From contig OX419755.1 of NCBI GenBank assembly GCA_948567375.1, positions 40,987,001-41,051,000 of the forward strand: 64,000 nucleotides of DNA. Reading direction: 5' to 3'. Of the stretch, positions 1 through 11,263 are shown piece by piece. The position numbers and the translations under genes are program-made. The number at the start of each line of letters is the position of its first letter. The stretch's first letter is position 1. The notes under the pieces were generated by a model. The model ran no database searches. It was not told the DNA's origin and saw only the letters and a list, made by a program, of their open reading frames with translations. The DNA comes from Lunularia cruciata (taxonomy: Eukaryota; Streptophyta; Marchantiopsida; Lunulariales; Lunulariaceae).

Positions 1-532
1 AAAATTAATTAAACGATATCCCAATACCGTTTGATATATTTTATATGTAGCACAAGAGCTGCAGGACATTTTAAGTAGTTGAGTAATGTAGTCTAACTTA
101 AGTTTTGACAAGTTAACTCTCCTAAAATCCCGCCTCCATTTTCAGAAAAAAATTAATGAAACCAAATAGTTATCCATTGAGAATGGGAGTAAAAGAGCGT
201 AAAGTTAATTTAATAATGACGTTGAGTCGATTCGCAAGACAGCTCATATGACCGCTAAACACTACAGACTGACACCTAATATAGTGGGGGAGCAAATACA
301 TACCTCCGCCAAACTTTTAGCTATTCTTAGAACCTGCCATCACGATCATACACCGCAACTGGGTTGAAGGATGCAACGTGGTACAGTACAGTGTTGTTTC
401 CTCTGTTCGAATAGGTTGGGAAGAGTACGTCGCGGTAATGGTAGTCGAGAGGAGCACAATAGTGGAGCACAGAGTGAAAATTGTTCGTAGGAGAGGCCGG
501 TAACGGGCGCTGAGAGCAACAAGGCCGCAAAC
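1..532 (+). promoter_or_regulatory. Upstream region and probable 5' leader of EMC3
   Basis: No ORF here resembles a known protein; the short minus-strand ORFs are overlapping frames of one GC-richer stretch (about 310-625) that includes the start of EMC3. Position directly before the EMC3 start codon makes this the probable promoter and 5' leader. I see no clear TATA box. The assignment is inferred from position only. Confidence 0.5.
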
Positions 533-3043
533 ATGTCGAACGATTTGATGCTCGACACCCAGATCAGGGACTGGGTGCTTATCCCACTGTCGGTGGTTAT
601 GGTTTTGATTGGCGTTTTGCGTCATTTTGTTACCAAGCTGCTACGGTCGTCGAACAATCCTGATATCAAGGCAGTCAAAGAAGGGTAACCTTCGCTCCTA
701 TGTCGAGAAATCGAATCCATCGTCCTATTTTGTCTATGTCACATCTTGATCTGGTTATACCCCCAAGATCAAGATATGATCTTTGTAATCTTTGTTCATC
801 TTGGGTGACTTTTCATCATGTTGACGAGGTTTCAATCACAGGTTGTAAAATAGGAATTGGCGAAATTAGGGTTTGCAGATAGATGTTCTATTGTTTGATG
901 ATTCTATTTCAGCAAGTAATAGCTTTCTGAGAAAATCGGCAGCACGAAGAGCTAAATTTGAAAGAAGAACAGTGGAAGAACTGTTGTAAGAGATATTGAA
1001 TCAAACGAGAGGTTGTACAGCAAGAGGAAGGAGCAGCTTCTCTACTACTATGAGTATACCAACACCATACGTGTTGTATTTTGCTCGTCGGATCAAAACC
1101 GGATTTTTTTGAGTCAGTCTTTCAGAGGTGTTGAGATTGACATTTGATGGTTTCGTAATATGATCTGGGTAATTTCGAAATTGCCTGCAGGCAAGTTGTG
1201 TTGAGAGCGAGATATTTACGGGCTGCAGCAAACCTCATTCCTGCCAAGTCCTTCCGGTCGAGAAAAGTATACTACAATAATGAGGTGAAGAAGCTAACTC
1301 GTTCTGAGAACTAGCAATTAGGATTAAACAGCTCTGTTTTGCTCAATTCCGATGACTTCTGTCTCTAGATCATAGCTCTCAATATATTTTTAACAGTGAG
1401 AATTTGGCGCAGGAGAATGGTCTACTTTTTGTGCCTAAGGGGCAAGGTAGTAACATGCAGGCTCAAATGTTCACAGATCCCAATATGGCCATGGACATGA
1501 TGAAGAAGAATCTCTCTATGATTATTCCTCAGGTTTCGAACTAAACATTTGAGCTCTTCGTCGGTACTTAAATTTACAAACTCCCTTGGTATCGAGTAGC
1601 TGGGAATTTTGTGTATCGGCATGCTATAAATAAAACCCTAAACCCGAAAGTATCGCTATTTAAACTCCTCGTTCAAACCTCTGTAAATTGTCCTTTCCTT
1701 TCAGCCAAGTTAGAACACTGAGAGAAGCTAAATGGTTCTGATTATTGTGCAGACTCTTACGTTCGCCTGGGTCAACTTCTTCTTTTCCGGCTTCGTGGCA
1801 GGTAAATCAGTTGGGAGTTTAACTTTTCGCAAGTTTGAATTGTACAACTCGGATATATCTGCATGGTTTTCGTCTTTTCCCCTACCTCGGACTCCACCGA
1901 CTCTTAAAACCAGAATGATAGTAACTTTCTTTTATATATAATTTTACGAATATCTTAGTCCTGAAGCATGATTGCTATCAGTTTGGAGTCGGTAATTGTA
2001 CAGATTTACTAATTGCCATGTGCATGTTTGCAGCTAAAATTCCGTTTCCTTTGACCCAGCGCTTCAGATCTATGCTACAAAATGGAATAGATCTGAGCTC
2101 AGTAGACGTCAGCTACGTGAGCAGTCGGTCCTGGTAAGTCGTTCTGTGTGGCCTGCCTATTGTTGGCTATCACGTGTGACCCATTTGGTATGATGAATGT
2201 GATGGTTACATCAGACTCCCCAAAATTGTTACGTTGTCGAAAGGATGGACAAAGATGATACGCTTGTGGATATTTGAATTGGTACTAACTACTTGTTGAT
2301 GGTCGTGCAGGTACTTTTTAAATTTATTTGGCCTGAGAGGTCTTTTCAGTCTAATCCTCGGCGAAGAAAATGGTAAGATTCCCTTGACACTCAGGGGTTT
2401 TTCTCAAGTTTAGTAGCTTGCACTTGCGCTACTCAGTTAAACCTTCATAACAATTGCTGTTTGTACCGCGCTAAAGGAGATGAGTATTTTATGGTTGCAG
2501 CGACGGACGATGCACAAAAGATGATGCAGACGCAGATGGCGATGCAAATGGGTGGTTTTGGTGCAGATCCAGCCAAGGTACGTGCAATCTGACTTGAGCA
2601 TACGTTTGGGTGTACAGTTAGTAACTACATAAAGGAAGTCAGTTCAGATTGCTTAAGAGGCTTCATTCACTACCAGACCCTATATGGGAAGAGTGAGCAT
2701 CACTTCAGTGATCAAAAGCTTGCTGCGTATGTCTTACATGTAGCATTTTTTATGCCCAGAGAACATAAAACCTCGTGCTAAGTTGTCTTTTGATTAGAGA
2801 AGACGTTATCTGATGTAAACCAATTGAGACATCAGTCATTCGACCTGTGAGCGTGCTGACTCTGTTGCCTACCCGTCTTATTCTAAGAAAGTTGGTTGTT
2901 GGCACGTTGATATTGTCTAGACGCTCGGTGCTGAGAAGGATGGGCTCGACTTGGTTCAACACGAATGGGCCCTAAACAGAGTTGAACAGAGAGCTGAAGC
3001 TATGCTCAAACAATTGCTCGACACCCCGAACTTCAACATCTGA
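533..3043 (+). CDS. EMC3: ER membrane protein complex subunit 3 (EMC3), 8 exons
   Basis: EMC3 is a core membrane subunit of the ER membrane protein complex, which inserts tail-anchored and multipass proteins; it belongs to the Oxa1/Get1/YidC (DUF106) superfamily. Exons read by eye: 533-684, 1191-1284, 1413-1532, 1753-1801, 2034-2133, 2311-2372, 2501-2577, 2921-3043. All introns are GT-AG and the phases join to 258 residues, close to the roughly 246 usual in plants. Membrane segments are visible at residues 14-32 ([16 protein letters not shown]), about 119-140 ([16 protein letters not shown]) and about 174-192 ([17 protein letters not shown]). Family motifs present are [47 protein letters not shown] and the C-terminal [14 protein letters not shown]. 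The ATG is chosen because [18 protein letters not shown] matches the plant N-terminus. No defect is seen, so the gene looks functional. Confidence 0.95.
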
Positions 3044-4551
3044 TTATATGCTTTAGTTTTACCTTGGGGTGAATCAACTCATTTGTATTATGCTTTTTTG
3101 CACCACTACCTTTCTTTTGCGAAAGGAGTGCCCTGTTGTGTGCTTCAACCTTGCATCTGTGTGGTGCTTGCATGACTAGGAATGAATTCGTCCGCAGAGT
3201 TGGATCCTGTTTGTTCGACAGATATTCAAGTATTTAAGCAGCTCGATGAACTCTGAGATGGAAGTTCCATTGTAAATTAACATCTCTATCCACAGTGCGT
3301 GGTAGTCCAGTGATTGCTATGTGGTAAAGATGAGTCGGTAAATTTGAAGACTTCCTGGTGTGGAAGTGGTGAGTTTGAATAAAGAAAGCTCGGAAAGGTT
3401 ACAATTTTAGGGTGGTTAGCACTAAGACTTGATTCAGGTTATTCCATTCTTGTGAAAACATTATATCAACAGGGAAAGATCAAAGAGCAATGTTGTATGT
3501 GTACGAACCTGAATAAATCTGAACTTCAACAGAAGTATATGAGGAATAGAACTAACCTAGAGGACTTACGGGTAGAATCGCCTGCAGCTCCTCCCAGTTG
3601 GTTACCATACCGAATATGAAAATTCCTTTATTGATCATGACAGCCTTTGCAATTAAAATCCTTAAGAAAGATTTCTGAGCGTATGTTGTTTGGCATTTCT
3701 AGGTTATAATAGTATCATACTTACATTTAGCAGCATAAGGATATGCTAGTTTTTTAAAGTGGCTTGCCATTAAGATCTACAATTTTCGTTGCACGTGATG
3801 TGGGATGGGGATACGCGTACTGAATCAAACGGCAAAATGAATCAAAGAAACGCGCTATGTAGAAGGCACTAATGGATTTATCTTGACTACGAAATGGTCA
3901 GTTTCGGACACTTGAATAAAATGGTTTATTTTTCTTTTTTGTTTATCAGAGTTCGATTTTGATCTCTTTCCACTTTTCGTCTTTTGGATTGCGAGTTTTA
4001 TGGGAATTTGTTCGTTCAAGATCATATTCATGCGATTTGTATTAATGGAGAAAATGAAGGAGCTAGACACAACTATTGGTAACCATCGACACTGGACAAA
4101 AAAAAATGTATGAATGTATGAGCAAGATAGGAATTGTGTGCTTGCCAAGGGGACACCAAACCGAGGTCTTTAGTCTGCAAGGAGTAAGATTCACGCTGGA
4201 AGGAGGTACAAGCACTCTGATTGGACCATTTGGGATACCTACGCGGGATGGATGATCACATTGTCAACAATGTCACTTGAGATAATGCATGTTTCTTTTA
4301 TTTCTTTGTTGACCATTCCAAGGATATAGGTCGAGTTGTACGAGTGGTTAGTTTCTCCAGCGGGTTGTATTTTGGGGTTATTTGAGTAATTTTTCATGTT
4401 CACGTCTATTCTATAAGTTATCTTGCACACTCCATGGTGAGATGAGACAAGCTTTTGTCTACCATTTGATTGTTTGGCACGTGATCCCTTGGACGAGTTA
4501 ACATGGTTCTTATTCTTTTACTCCCTCGATAATGTTTTTGTTATGCTAGAG
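3044..4551. other. Intergenic stretch downstream of EMC3
   Basis: The first few hundred bases are presumably the EMC3 3' UTR; an AATAAA lies at 3378-3383 but may be too distant to be the signal. The small ORFs (for example 3855-4148 and 4239-4430 on the minus strand) resemble nothing I know and lie in AT-rich sequence. I see no further gene. Confidence 0.5.
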
Positions 4552-5432
4552 GGGGACGTGTGGAGCATAGAGAGATGGATGTTGGATTTTGTCTGAGTGG
4601 GGGATTGGGAGGCCCTTCAAGAGGAATCGATTAAGGCTACATGTTTTAGGTTTTGCCACATGATACCACAGAGTACACTCGCTTACGATGGTGTAGGACA
4701 TTGGGTCAGGCGGTAGAGCAACACGAGTGCTACACTCTTTGTCTATGGCTAGTCCTATTGATGAGACTATCTCTTCCCTATGTTCACTACATCCTACATC
4801 TTACATCCATGGCAACAGAGGGACTACCACTAGAGGTCTTAGATTATCAACATGAGCAACCTTTATGTCTTGATAGGTCACTTTTTGCACAAGCATTATG
4901 CACTACCTTTCGCTTTCCTCAAGAGGCTTGTTAGGGATGGTATATGAACACCTTAGAGATTGCTTTTAGGCAGATGATCCTTCTAGTGATATTACCAAAT
5001 TGTTTCAGGTGGCTACAGTAATAGCAAGAGGAAACATTCCTATGTCTGTTAGTCGGGGGTTAGATGCTAGTTGACTTCTCGCGATAAAGAAGGACACAAG
5101 GAGCATTAGACTAATTGTTATTGGAGAGATTTTTTTTGCGCTTGGTCAATTGTACCATTGTCCTTCGGTATCATTCTCACTTTTGATAGCACCTCATTGG
5201 ACTAGCTACACTTGGAGGATGTGAGGTTAGATCTCTAGGCATTAGGGCACTCCTAGATATCCATCCAGAGTGGGTCGTCCTACAGGTGGATGTTGAGAAT
5301 GCTTTTAATATCATCTCATGGGCATCCATATTTAGAGAGCTTAGGGAGGATGGTGGATCCTTGGAAAATCTTATAACTTTTGTGCGGTATTTTTATGGCT
5401 CTTCTACTTCCCTTTACTACCAACATGGTTGT
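4552..5432 (+). pseudogene. LINE copy 1, 5' part of reverse-transcriptase ORF (decayed)
   Basis: This is a remnant of a non-LTR retrotransposon ORF, upstream half of the reverse transcriptase. With several frameshifts and stops, recognisable pieces are SRGLDAS followed by LLAIKKDTRSIRLIVIGE, then HPEWVVLQVDVENAF and FVRYFYGSSTSLYYQHGC. These correspond to the blocks before the catalytic ADD motif. The same order of blocks occurs in LINE copy 2 on the minus strand (24.2-28.3 kb). The ORF is cut at 5432 by the chromovirus and resumes at 18142; reading across the insertion gives an uninterrupted frame (QHGC then SQEGITILE). The 5' end is indistinct and probably truncated. Confidence 0.7.
5428..5432. 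repeat. Target-site duplication GTTGT (left) of outer chromovirus
   Basis: GTTGT lies directly before the first LTR and again at 18142-18146 directly after the last LTR. Five bases is the same size as the duplication of the inner element and is usual for Ty3/gypsy integration. It shows that the whole 12.7-kb block entered the LINE as one insertion, later invaded by the inner copy. Confidence 0.85.
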
Positions 5433-6167
5433 TGTAATACCAAGAGCTAGCCATATGATCTAGATGTGAAATTCGGTTTGGTAACATCTAGAATGATGTT
5501 ATACATGATGGTCAAAATAGATCAGATAGAAGTATCACCAAAAGAGTACTTCTACAAATAGGGCAAAAACCAAAATAGACTTGAGAACCTTAGAACCAAT
5601 AGCTAGACATATGATTTAAAGGTGAGAATTGGTTTGGTAACATCTGGAAGGATGTTACACATGATGGACTAAACAGATCAGAAAGAGGTATCACCAAAAG
5701 GGGACTTCTACTAATAGAGTAGGAACCGAGATATGCCTGAAATCTTTGAATGCAATTTTGGAGGCCTAAACGGATGAATTAGGCCTCAAAAATGTGTAGA
5801 TTCCCCCCCCAATAGAGAAAAGGATGGCCTTCCCTCCCCCCTGCTTTGTCTCATCGAGAGCTTTCCAATGGTACCTTACGTGATTATGATATTCCTATAG
5901 GAAGATTCCCTAAAAGATTCCCTCCGGTCAAAGCGTGTTTGACCAACCAGATAGGACCTAGACCAGACATGTCACCCATCCAAGTAAGTAATCCAAGGGT
6001 GGAGCTTGCTGACATGTCACCTATCTGTGTCCCTAATCCTATGGTGGAGCTTCCTTGGCGAAGATACTCTTTGTCTATATAATAAAGAGAAGGTGCTCCC
6101 TTGGGGCATCGAATGTTTGAGTGTGCAATCTGTGTTTTCTCTCTTCTCTTGTCCTCGGAGTATTACA
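5433..6167 (+). repeat. LTR A (5' LTR of outer element), two-unit form
   Basis: A 735-bp LTR beginning TGTAATACC and ending GTATTACA, so the TG...CA ends sit within a short terminal inverted repeat (GTAATAC/GTATTAC). It holds two imperfect direct copies of a roughly 150-bp unit, each starting near ACCAA(G/T)AGCTAG, then a C8 tract at about 5802 and a TATATAATA promoter-like box near 6076. The downstream part ends in a conserved pyrimidine-rich stretch next to the primer site. Confidence 0.92.
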
Positions 6168-6168
6168 A

Positions 6169-6180
6169 TGGTATCAGAGC
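6169..6180 (+). other. Primer binding site (initiator tRNA-Met), outer element
   Basis: TGGTATCAGAGC one base after the LTR is complementary to the 3' end of plant initiator methionine tRNA, the usual primer of plant chromoviruses and copia elements. Confidence 0.9.
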
Positions 6181-6307
6181 AAGTGTTTTAGTCCAAGAGA
6201 GTGGATCACCCCTCTTGGAATAGCACGAACTACTGAACTTGAGTAATTTGAGATGGAGAACATAGAGTAGTTGCTAGACTTAGGAAGGACTTTAGAGAGC
6301 GGATGGG

Positions 6308-6737
6308 ATGGATGCGCCGGGGGGACAATTTCCCGCACCTAGCTTTCCATTCTCAAACCCATTCCACATCAAGGTTATGTATATCCAACGTGAGCAGATG
6401 AGGGTATCGCTAGTTTATCACTTTGGCGCAAAATTCATGGACAGAGTGATGAACTCACCAAACCCGGTGATTCTACCTTTGGTGATATATGACAAAGAGT
6501 AGGATTTGACAATCTACATTCTATTATGATAAAATGGATATGAATGTCCCAAATCCTCTCCCTTTCAAGACTCAAGTAGAAATCCGTTATGTAGTGAGGC
6601 CGAAATTGATGTTTAGAGATTTTGTGGTTAGGAATTTTGGTGAGGAGTATTATCAACGAGTGATAGCTTCTGAGGTCCCAATGGTAGTTCCGATAGTTCA
6701 TGCGCCTTCCAAAGTGATTATATTGACTCTGTATTGA
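6308..6737 (+). pseudogene. Leader ORFs between primer site and gag, outer element
   Basis: Two short ORFs precede gag: 6308-6502 starts MDAPGGQFPAPSF and 6534-6737 starts MDMNVPNPLPFKTQ. Their frames differ by one base and they adjoin end to start, so they may be one ancestral ORF of about 140 codons split by a frameshift, or two ORFs. The inner element has the same pair at 10801-11230 in the same arrangement. I do not recognise a domain. This copy carries an extra stop (KE then stop) where the inner copy reads KEW. Function unknown. Confidence 0.4.
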
Positions 6738-6770
6738 AGTAGACATTAGCAATTGAGTGTTGCATGAACC

Positions 6771-7856
6771 ATGGATCCGCAATTGCAAGAGTTGGTGCAA
6801 GGAATGCAAGGGATGTTGAATGAATTTCAAGAGATTAAGATGACCATAGAGACATTACAAAGTCAAGTGCAGATCCTCAGGAATGATCAAGCCATGCAAG
6901 AAGAAGAGCCGTCTCAAAACCCAATACCTACGACTAAAATACTTGGAGAGGCATCCGTGCATACGAACCCTATCAACGATGAAGCCACATTGCTACTCCG
7001 GATGAAGAAGACCTACAACATCGAACCTTACAAGGGGCAGTGATCGATGGGAGTAGTGGAAAATTGGATCTCGAGAATGAATCAATATTTCCGATTGTTC
7101 TCAACAAAGATCATAGAGCATGTTGCAGGCATGTTTGCATGTGGGTACTTGACCGATAAAGCCCTCACATAGTATGATGCTTGGGAACGATCCATGCTGG
7201 CAGAGAGAATGGAGGTCACATGGACAGCAATGCAAGAAGGACTGCTGAAGAATTTCCAATCGGTGGATTCTGTGCAAATGGCTCGAACCCGACTATGGGG
7301 ATTGAGACAGAAGAATAGCGTACAAGAGTATGTGGAGGCTTTTCTGGATCTACAAGTCGCAATTACCAACATGAGTCTAGCAGAGGCTCTCAACAATTTC
7401 AAACAAGGGTTGAAAGAGCGGATTCGCCAAGAAGTCATGGTGCAAAATCCTCACACAGTATTTGAAGCTATTGCTTGTGCACAAAGAATAGCCGGAGCAT
7501 TAGGTGGAGGTGAAGGAGTAGCTCCACCTCAACATTATTGGGCAGAAATGCCACACATAGGTGGACCAGTACCGATGGAATTAGGCAACCTTCGATTCTG
7601 GGATCGAGGAGCACTACCGCTTCAAGGAGAGCGGGGACGGGTAGAAGAACAAAGAGATGGAGTCCCACGAGGAGAAGGGACTCGAGGAGAACAACGCCAT
7701 TGTTACAATTGTGGCCGTATTGGGCACATATCTACCAACTGTTGCACTCGTTTCCCTAGAGGCCCTTGGCCTTCGTTCAGACAATCTTTGAACAACATGG
7801 AGAGGCACATTGACGAGGAGGAGGTAGAAATCACTTCGGAAAATGAAGATCACTAG
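6771..7856 (+). pseudogene. Gag of outer chromovirus (stop-interrupted)
   Basis: Gag forms the particle that packages element RNA. The start MDPQLQELVQGMQGML leads into a short heptad-like coiled coil, then a retrotransposon gag domain (TWTAMQEGLLKNFQSVDS, RLWGLRQKNSVQEYVEAF) and a CCHC zinc knuckle CYNCGRIGHISTNC at about 7701-7742. The tail is acidic (EEEVEITSENEDH). In-frame stops at about 7042 (TGA) and 7171 (TAG) break it; the inner copy reads through at both points (CGT and TCG), so these are private lesions. Pol starts in a separate region after a stop. Confidence 0.85.
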
Positions 7857-7936
7857 TAAAGGCACCTCGCGGCCTTACTGGCTCAATAAGGAAGCAAAGA
7901 AGCAAGGGAAGGAAGAAGAATAATGCGTAACGATCC

Positions 7937-9918
7937 CGAAAGGTAACCTCACAATTGATTGTCGTGAATGGAATTCTAAAAGGTAATCAAGTGAGAGTAT
8001 TAATAGATCTTGGAGCAACAAAGAATTTCTTGTCTCGCTCTGTTGTAATAAGATTGGGAATTGATCTAGAGAGAGATGGAAGTGAAGAAGTAGAGTTACC
8101 AAATGGGCAAACAGAGAGGATTGAATCATTACCTAGATGGTTAACCCTCTCTGTAGGAGAATATCAGGAAGCAATTGAGTGGCGAGTGATACAGTTAGCT
8201 CGTTATGATGCAATTTTAGGCATGCCATGGATGGAGCAGTACAACCCAATGGTGGATTGGAGGAAGAAAGTAGTGAGAACCCACCAAATGGTCAATCATT
8301 GGGGTTAAAGAAAAATCACACAGGCAGAAACTGCCTCTATATGTTGTAGGGACGGCAACTGTCTATAAGACCGATAGATGTTTTATGTGTCTAATAAGAG
8401 AAGTCCAGAGTGCACAACTTGATGGACAAATTCCTGAGAAATTGAAGGATGTGGTGGATGAGTTTCAAGATGTCTTTCCCGATGATCTACCCTCAGGATT
8501 ACCACCAAAAAGGCAAAGAGATCACAAAATTGAGACACTTCCAAGGAAGACGCCTCCTTGTAAGGCCTCATATCGCCTATCACCTCATGAGTTGGAGGAG
8601 TGTAAGACTCAAATTGAGGAGATGTTGCAGAAAGGGTTCATCCAACCTAGCGTATCACCATATGGGGCCTCTATCTTGTTTGTGAAGAAGAAGGATGGTA
8701 CAATGCGCATGTGCATTGACTATCGGGGTCTCAATCAGCAAATAGTGAAGAACAAATACCCCTTACCTCGCATGGATGACCTGTTTGATAAACTCCATGG
8801 AGCGAGATACTTCACCAAACTGGACTTGCAAAGCGGTTACAATCAAATCCAAATTGCAGAGGAGGATGTGCACAAAATTGCCTTTCGAACCAGGTATGGC
8901 CACTTTGAGTATCTTGTGATGCCTTTTGGCCTCACCAATGCACCTGCCACTTTCATGAGTCTAATGAATGATATATTTCGTCCATATTTGGATAAGTCTG
9001 TTATTGTCTTCTTGGATGATATCTTAGTATATAGTAGCACGATGACAGAACACAAACAACATCTACGAGAGGTCATCCAGATTCTAAGACAGAATCAGTT
9101 GTACGCCAAAATCTCAAAGTGTGAGTTTGGCAAGACTGAAGTAGACTACTTGGGGCATAGAGTAAGTGCAGAGGGCATTCAAGTATTGAAAGATAAAATA
9201 GAGGTCATTCAAAAATGGAGTGCCCTAGAAGATCAGACTCAACTTAAGAGCTTCTTGGGGTTGACGAGACTCTATAGTAGATTTGTCAAGGACTTCTCCA
9301 AGGTTGCACAGCCTTTAACGGCACTACTTGGCAAGGGGAAGAAGTGGACATGGGGAACTACACAAGAGTTGGCCTTTCAAGAATTGAAGGCCGCCTTGCT
9401 ACATGCACCAATCTTGAAGTGGTATGACCCAAAATGTCCAATCAAATTGGCTAAAGATGCATCAGACGTAGCAATAAGAGCAGTCCTACAACAAGAGTGG
9501 CATGACGGATGGCATCCAATTTCATATTTCTCTCAAAAGTTGTTACCAGTAGAGCGCAACTACCACACCACAAAACGAGAAGAGCTGGCCATCGTTCTAG
9601 CAACCAAGCATTGGAAGCACTACTTGGGCAAGAAGGCATTTGTAGTAAAGACAAACCACAAACCTCTAGTCTACCTCGAGACGCAAAAGGATCGATCTCG
9701 TCGCCAAATTTGGTGGGCAAAGTGGCGACAATGCTTCAACATGACAATCACCTACGTGGAAGGTAAGAAGCAACTTGCAGATGCATTCACCTGCATGCCG
9801 ATGGCCAACAACTTGGTGGCAGAGGTTAAGATTAACCTTGAATTCTGGCAAGAGATTCTGGCGGCTACAAAAACTGACCCACAGATTGTAGAAGCACAAT
9901 CATCCAAAGGTGTCACCA
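7937..9918 (+). pseudogene. Pol of outer chromovirus: protease, RT, RNase H (frameshifted)
   Basis: Protease: VLIDLGATKNFLS, where the usual D-S/T-G-A is D-L-G-A. A one-base insertion near 8290 (relative to the inner copy) separates it from RT. The RT holds [36 protein letters not shown] and catalytic [12 protein letters not shown]. RNase H follows: [19 protein letters not shown] and LADAF. Its third catalytic Asp (TDH in the inner copy) is Asn here, so RNase H is probably inactive. The frame ends abruptly at 9918, where the inner element entered after residues QSSKGVT. Integrase resumes at 16014. Confidence 0.9.
9914..9918. repeat. Target-site duplication CACCA (left) of inner chromovirus
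   Basis: CACCA directly before LTR B is repeated at 16014-16018 directly after LTR C. A perfect 5-bp duplication confirms that LTR B to LTR C is one integration event inside the pol of the outer element. Confidence 0.92.
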
Positions 9919-10660
9919 TGTAATACCAAGGGTTAGCCATATGATCTAGATGTGAAATTAGGTTTGGTAACATCTAGAATGATGTTATACATGATGGTCG
10001 AAATAGATCAGATAGAAGTATCACCAAAAGAGTACTTCTACAAATAGGGCAAAAACCAAAATAGACTTGAGAACCTTAGAACCAATAGCTAGACATATGA
10101 TTTAAAGGTGAGAATTGGTTTGGTAACATCTGGAAGGATGTTACACATGATGGACTAAACAGATCAGAAAGAGGTATCACCAAAAGGGGACTTCTACTAA
10201 TAGAGTAGGAACCGAGATATGCCTGAAATCTTTGAAGGCAATTTCGGAGGCCTAAACGGATGAATTAGGCCTCAAAAATGTGCAGATTCCCCCCCCCCCC
10301 AATGGAGGTAAGGCTGGCCTTCCCTCCCCCTGCTTTGTCTTGTTGAGAGCTTTCCAACGGTACCTTACTCATGTGATTCTGAGATTCATACAGGAAGATT
10401 CCCTAAAAGATTCCCTCTGGTCAAAGCGTGTTTGACCAACCAGATAGGACCTAGACCAGACATGTCACCCATCCAAGTAAGTAATCCAAGGGTGGAGCTT
10501 GCTGACATGTCACCTATCTATATCCCTAATCCTATGGTGGAGCTTCCTTGGAGGAGATCCTCTTTGTCTATATAATAAAGAGAAGGTGCTCCCTTGGGGC
10601 ATCAAATGTTTGAGTGTGCAATCTGTGTTTTCTCTCTTCTCTTGTCCTCGGAGTATTACA
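9919..10660 (+). repeat. LTR B (5' LTR of inner element), two-unit form
   Basis: 742 bp, TGTAATACC to GAGTATTACA, with two roughly 150-bp units and a C12 tract at about 10289. It begins ACCAAGGGTTAG, where LTRs A, C and D read ACCAAGAGCTAG; the two younger minus-strand copies at 25333 and 59819 share the GGGTTAG form. Confidence 0.92.
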
Positions 10661-10661
10661 A

Positions 10662-10673
10662 TGGTATCAGAGC
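10662..10673 (+). other. Primer binding site (initiator tRNA-Met), inner element
   Basis: TGGTATCAGAGC one base after LTR B, identical to the site of the outer copy. Confidence 0.9.
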
Positions 10674-10800
10674 GAGTGTTCTAGTCCAAGAGAGTGTATC
10701 ACCCCTCTTAGAATAGCACGAACTACTGAAACTGAGTAATTTGAGGTGGAGAACATAGAGTAATCGCTAGACTTAGGAAGGACTTTAGAGAGCGGATGGG

Positions 10801-11230
10801 ATGGATGCGCCGGGGGGACAATTTCCCGCACCTAGCTTTCCATTCTCAAACCCATTCCACATCAAGGTTATGTACATCCAGCGTGAGCAGATGAGAGTAT
10901 CGCTAGTTTATCACTTTGGTGCGGAATTCATGGACAGAGTGATGAACTCACCAAACCCGGTGATTCTACCTTTGGTGATATATGACAAAGAGTGGAATTT
11001 GACGATCTACATTCTATTATGATAATATGGATATGAATGTCCCAAATCCTCTCCCTTTCAAGACTCAAGTAGAAATCCGTTATGTAGTGAGGCCAAAATT
11101 GATGTTTAGAGATTTTGTGGTTAGGAATTTTGGTGAGGAGTATTATCAACGAGTGATAGCTTTTGAGGTCCCAATGGTAGTTCCGATAGTTTATGCACCT
11201 TCCAGAGTGATTATATTGATTCTGTATTGA
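10801..11230 (+). pseudogene. Leader ORFs between primer site and gag, inner element
   Basis: The counterparts of 6308-6737: an ORF at 10801-11022 (MDAPGGQFPAPSF...) and one at 11027-11230 (MDMNVPNPLPFKTQ...). The first runs further than in the outer copy because codon TGG replaces TAG. The frame change between the two lies at the same place in both elements, so it predates their divergence. No known domain recognised. Confidence 0.4.
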
Positions 11231-11263
11231 AGTAGACGTTAGCAATTGGGTGTTGCAGGAACC

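Noticed and set aside
317-625. Minus-strand ORF of 102 codons over the EMC3 start
   Set aside because: It overlaps exon 1 of EMC3 antisense and has no family resemblance; it is open because of local composition.
10499-10684. Repeated small ORFs beginning MLTCHLS in every LTR (also 6006, 15852, 17980, 59783)
   Set aside because: They arise from the LTR sequence itself and run through its end; repetition reflects LTR copy number, not a gene.
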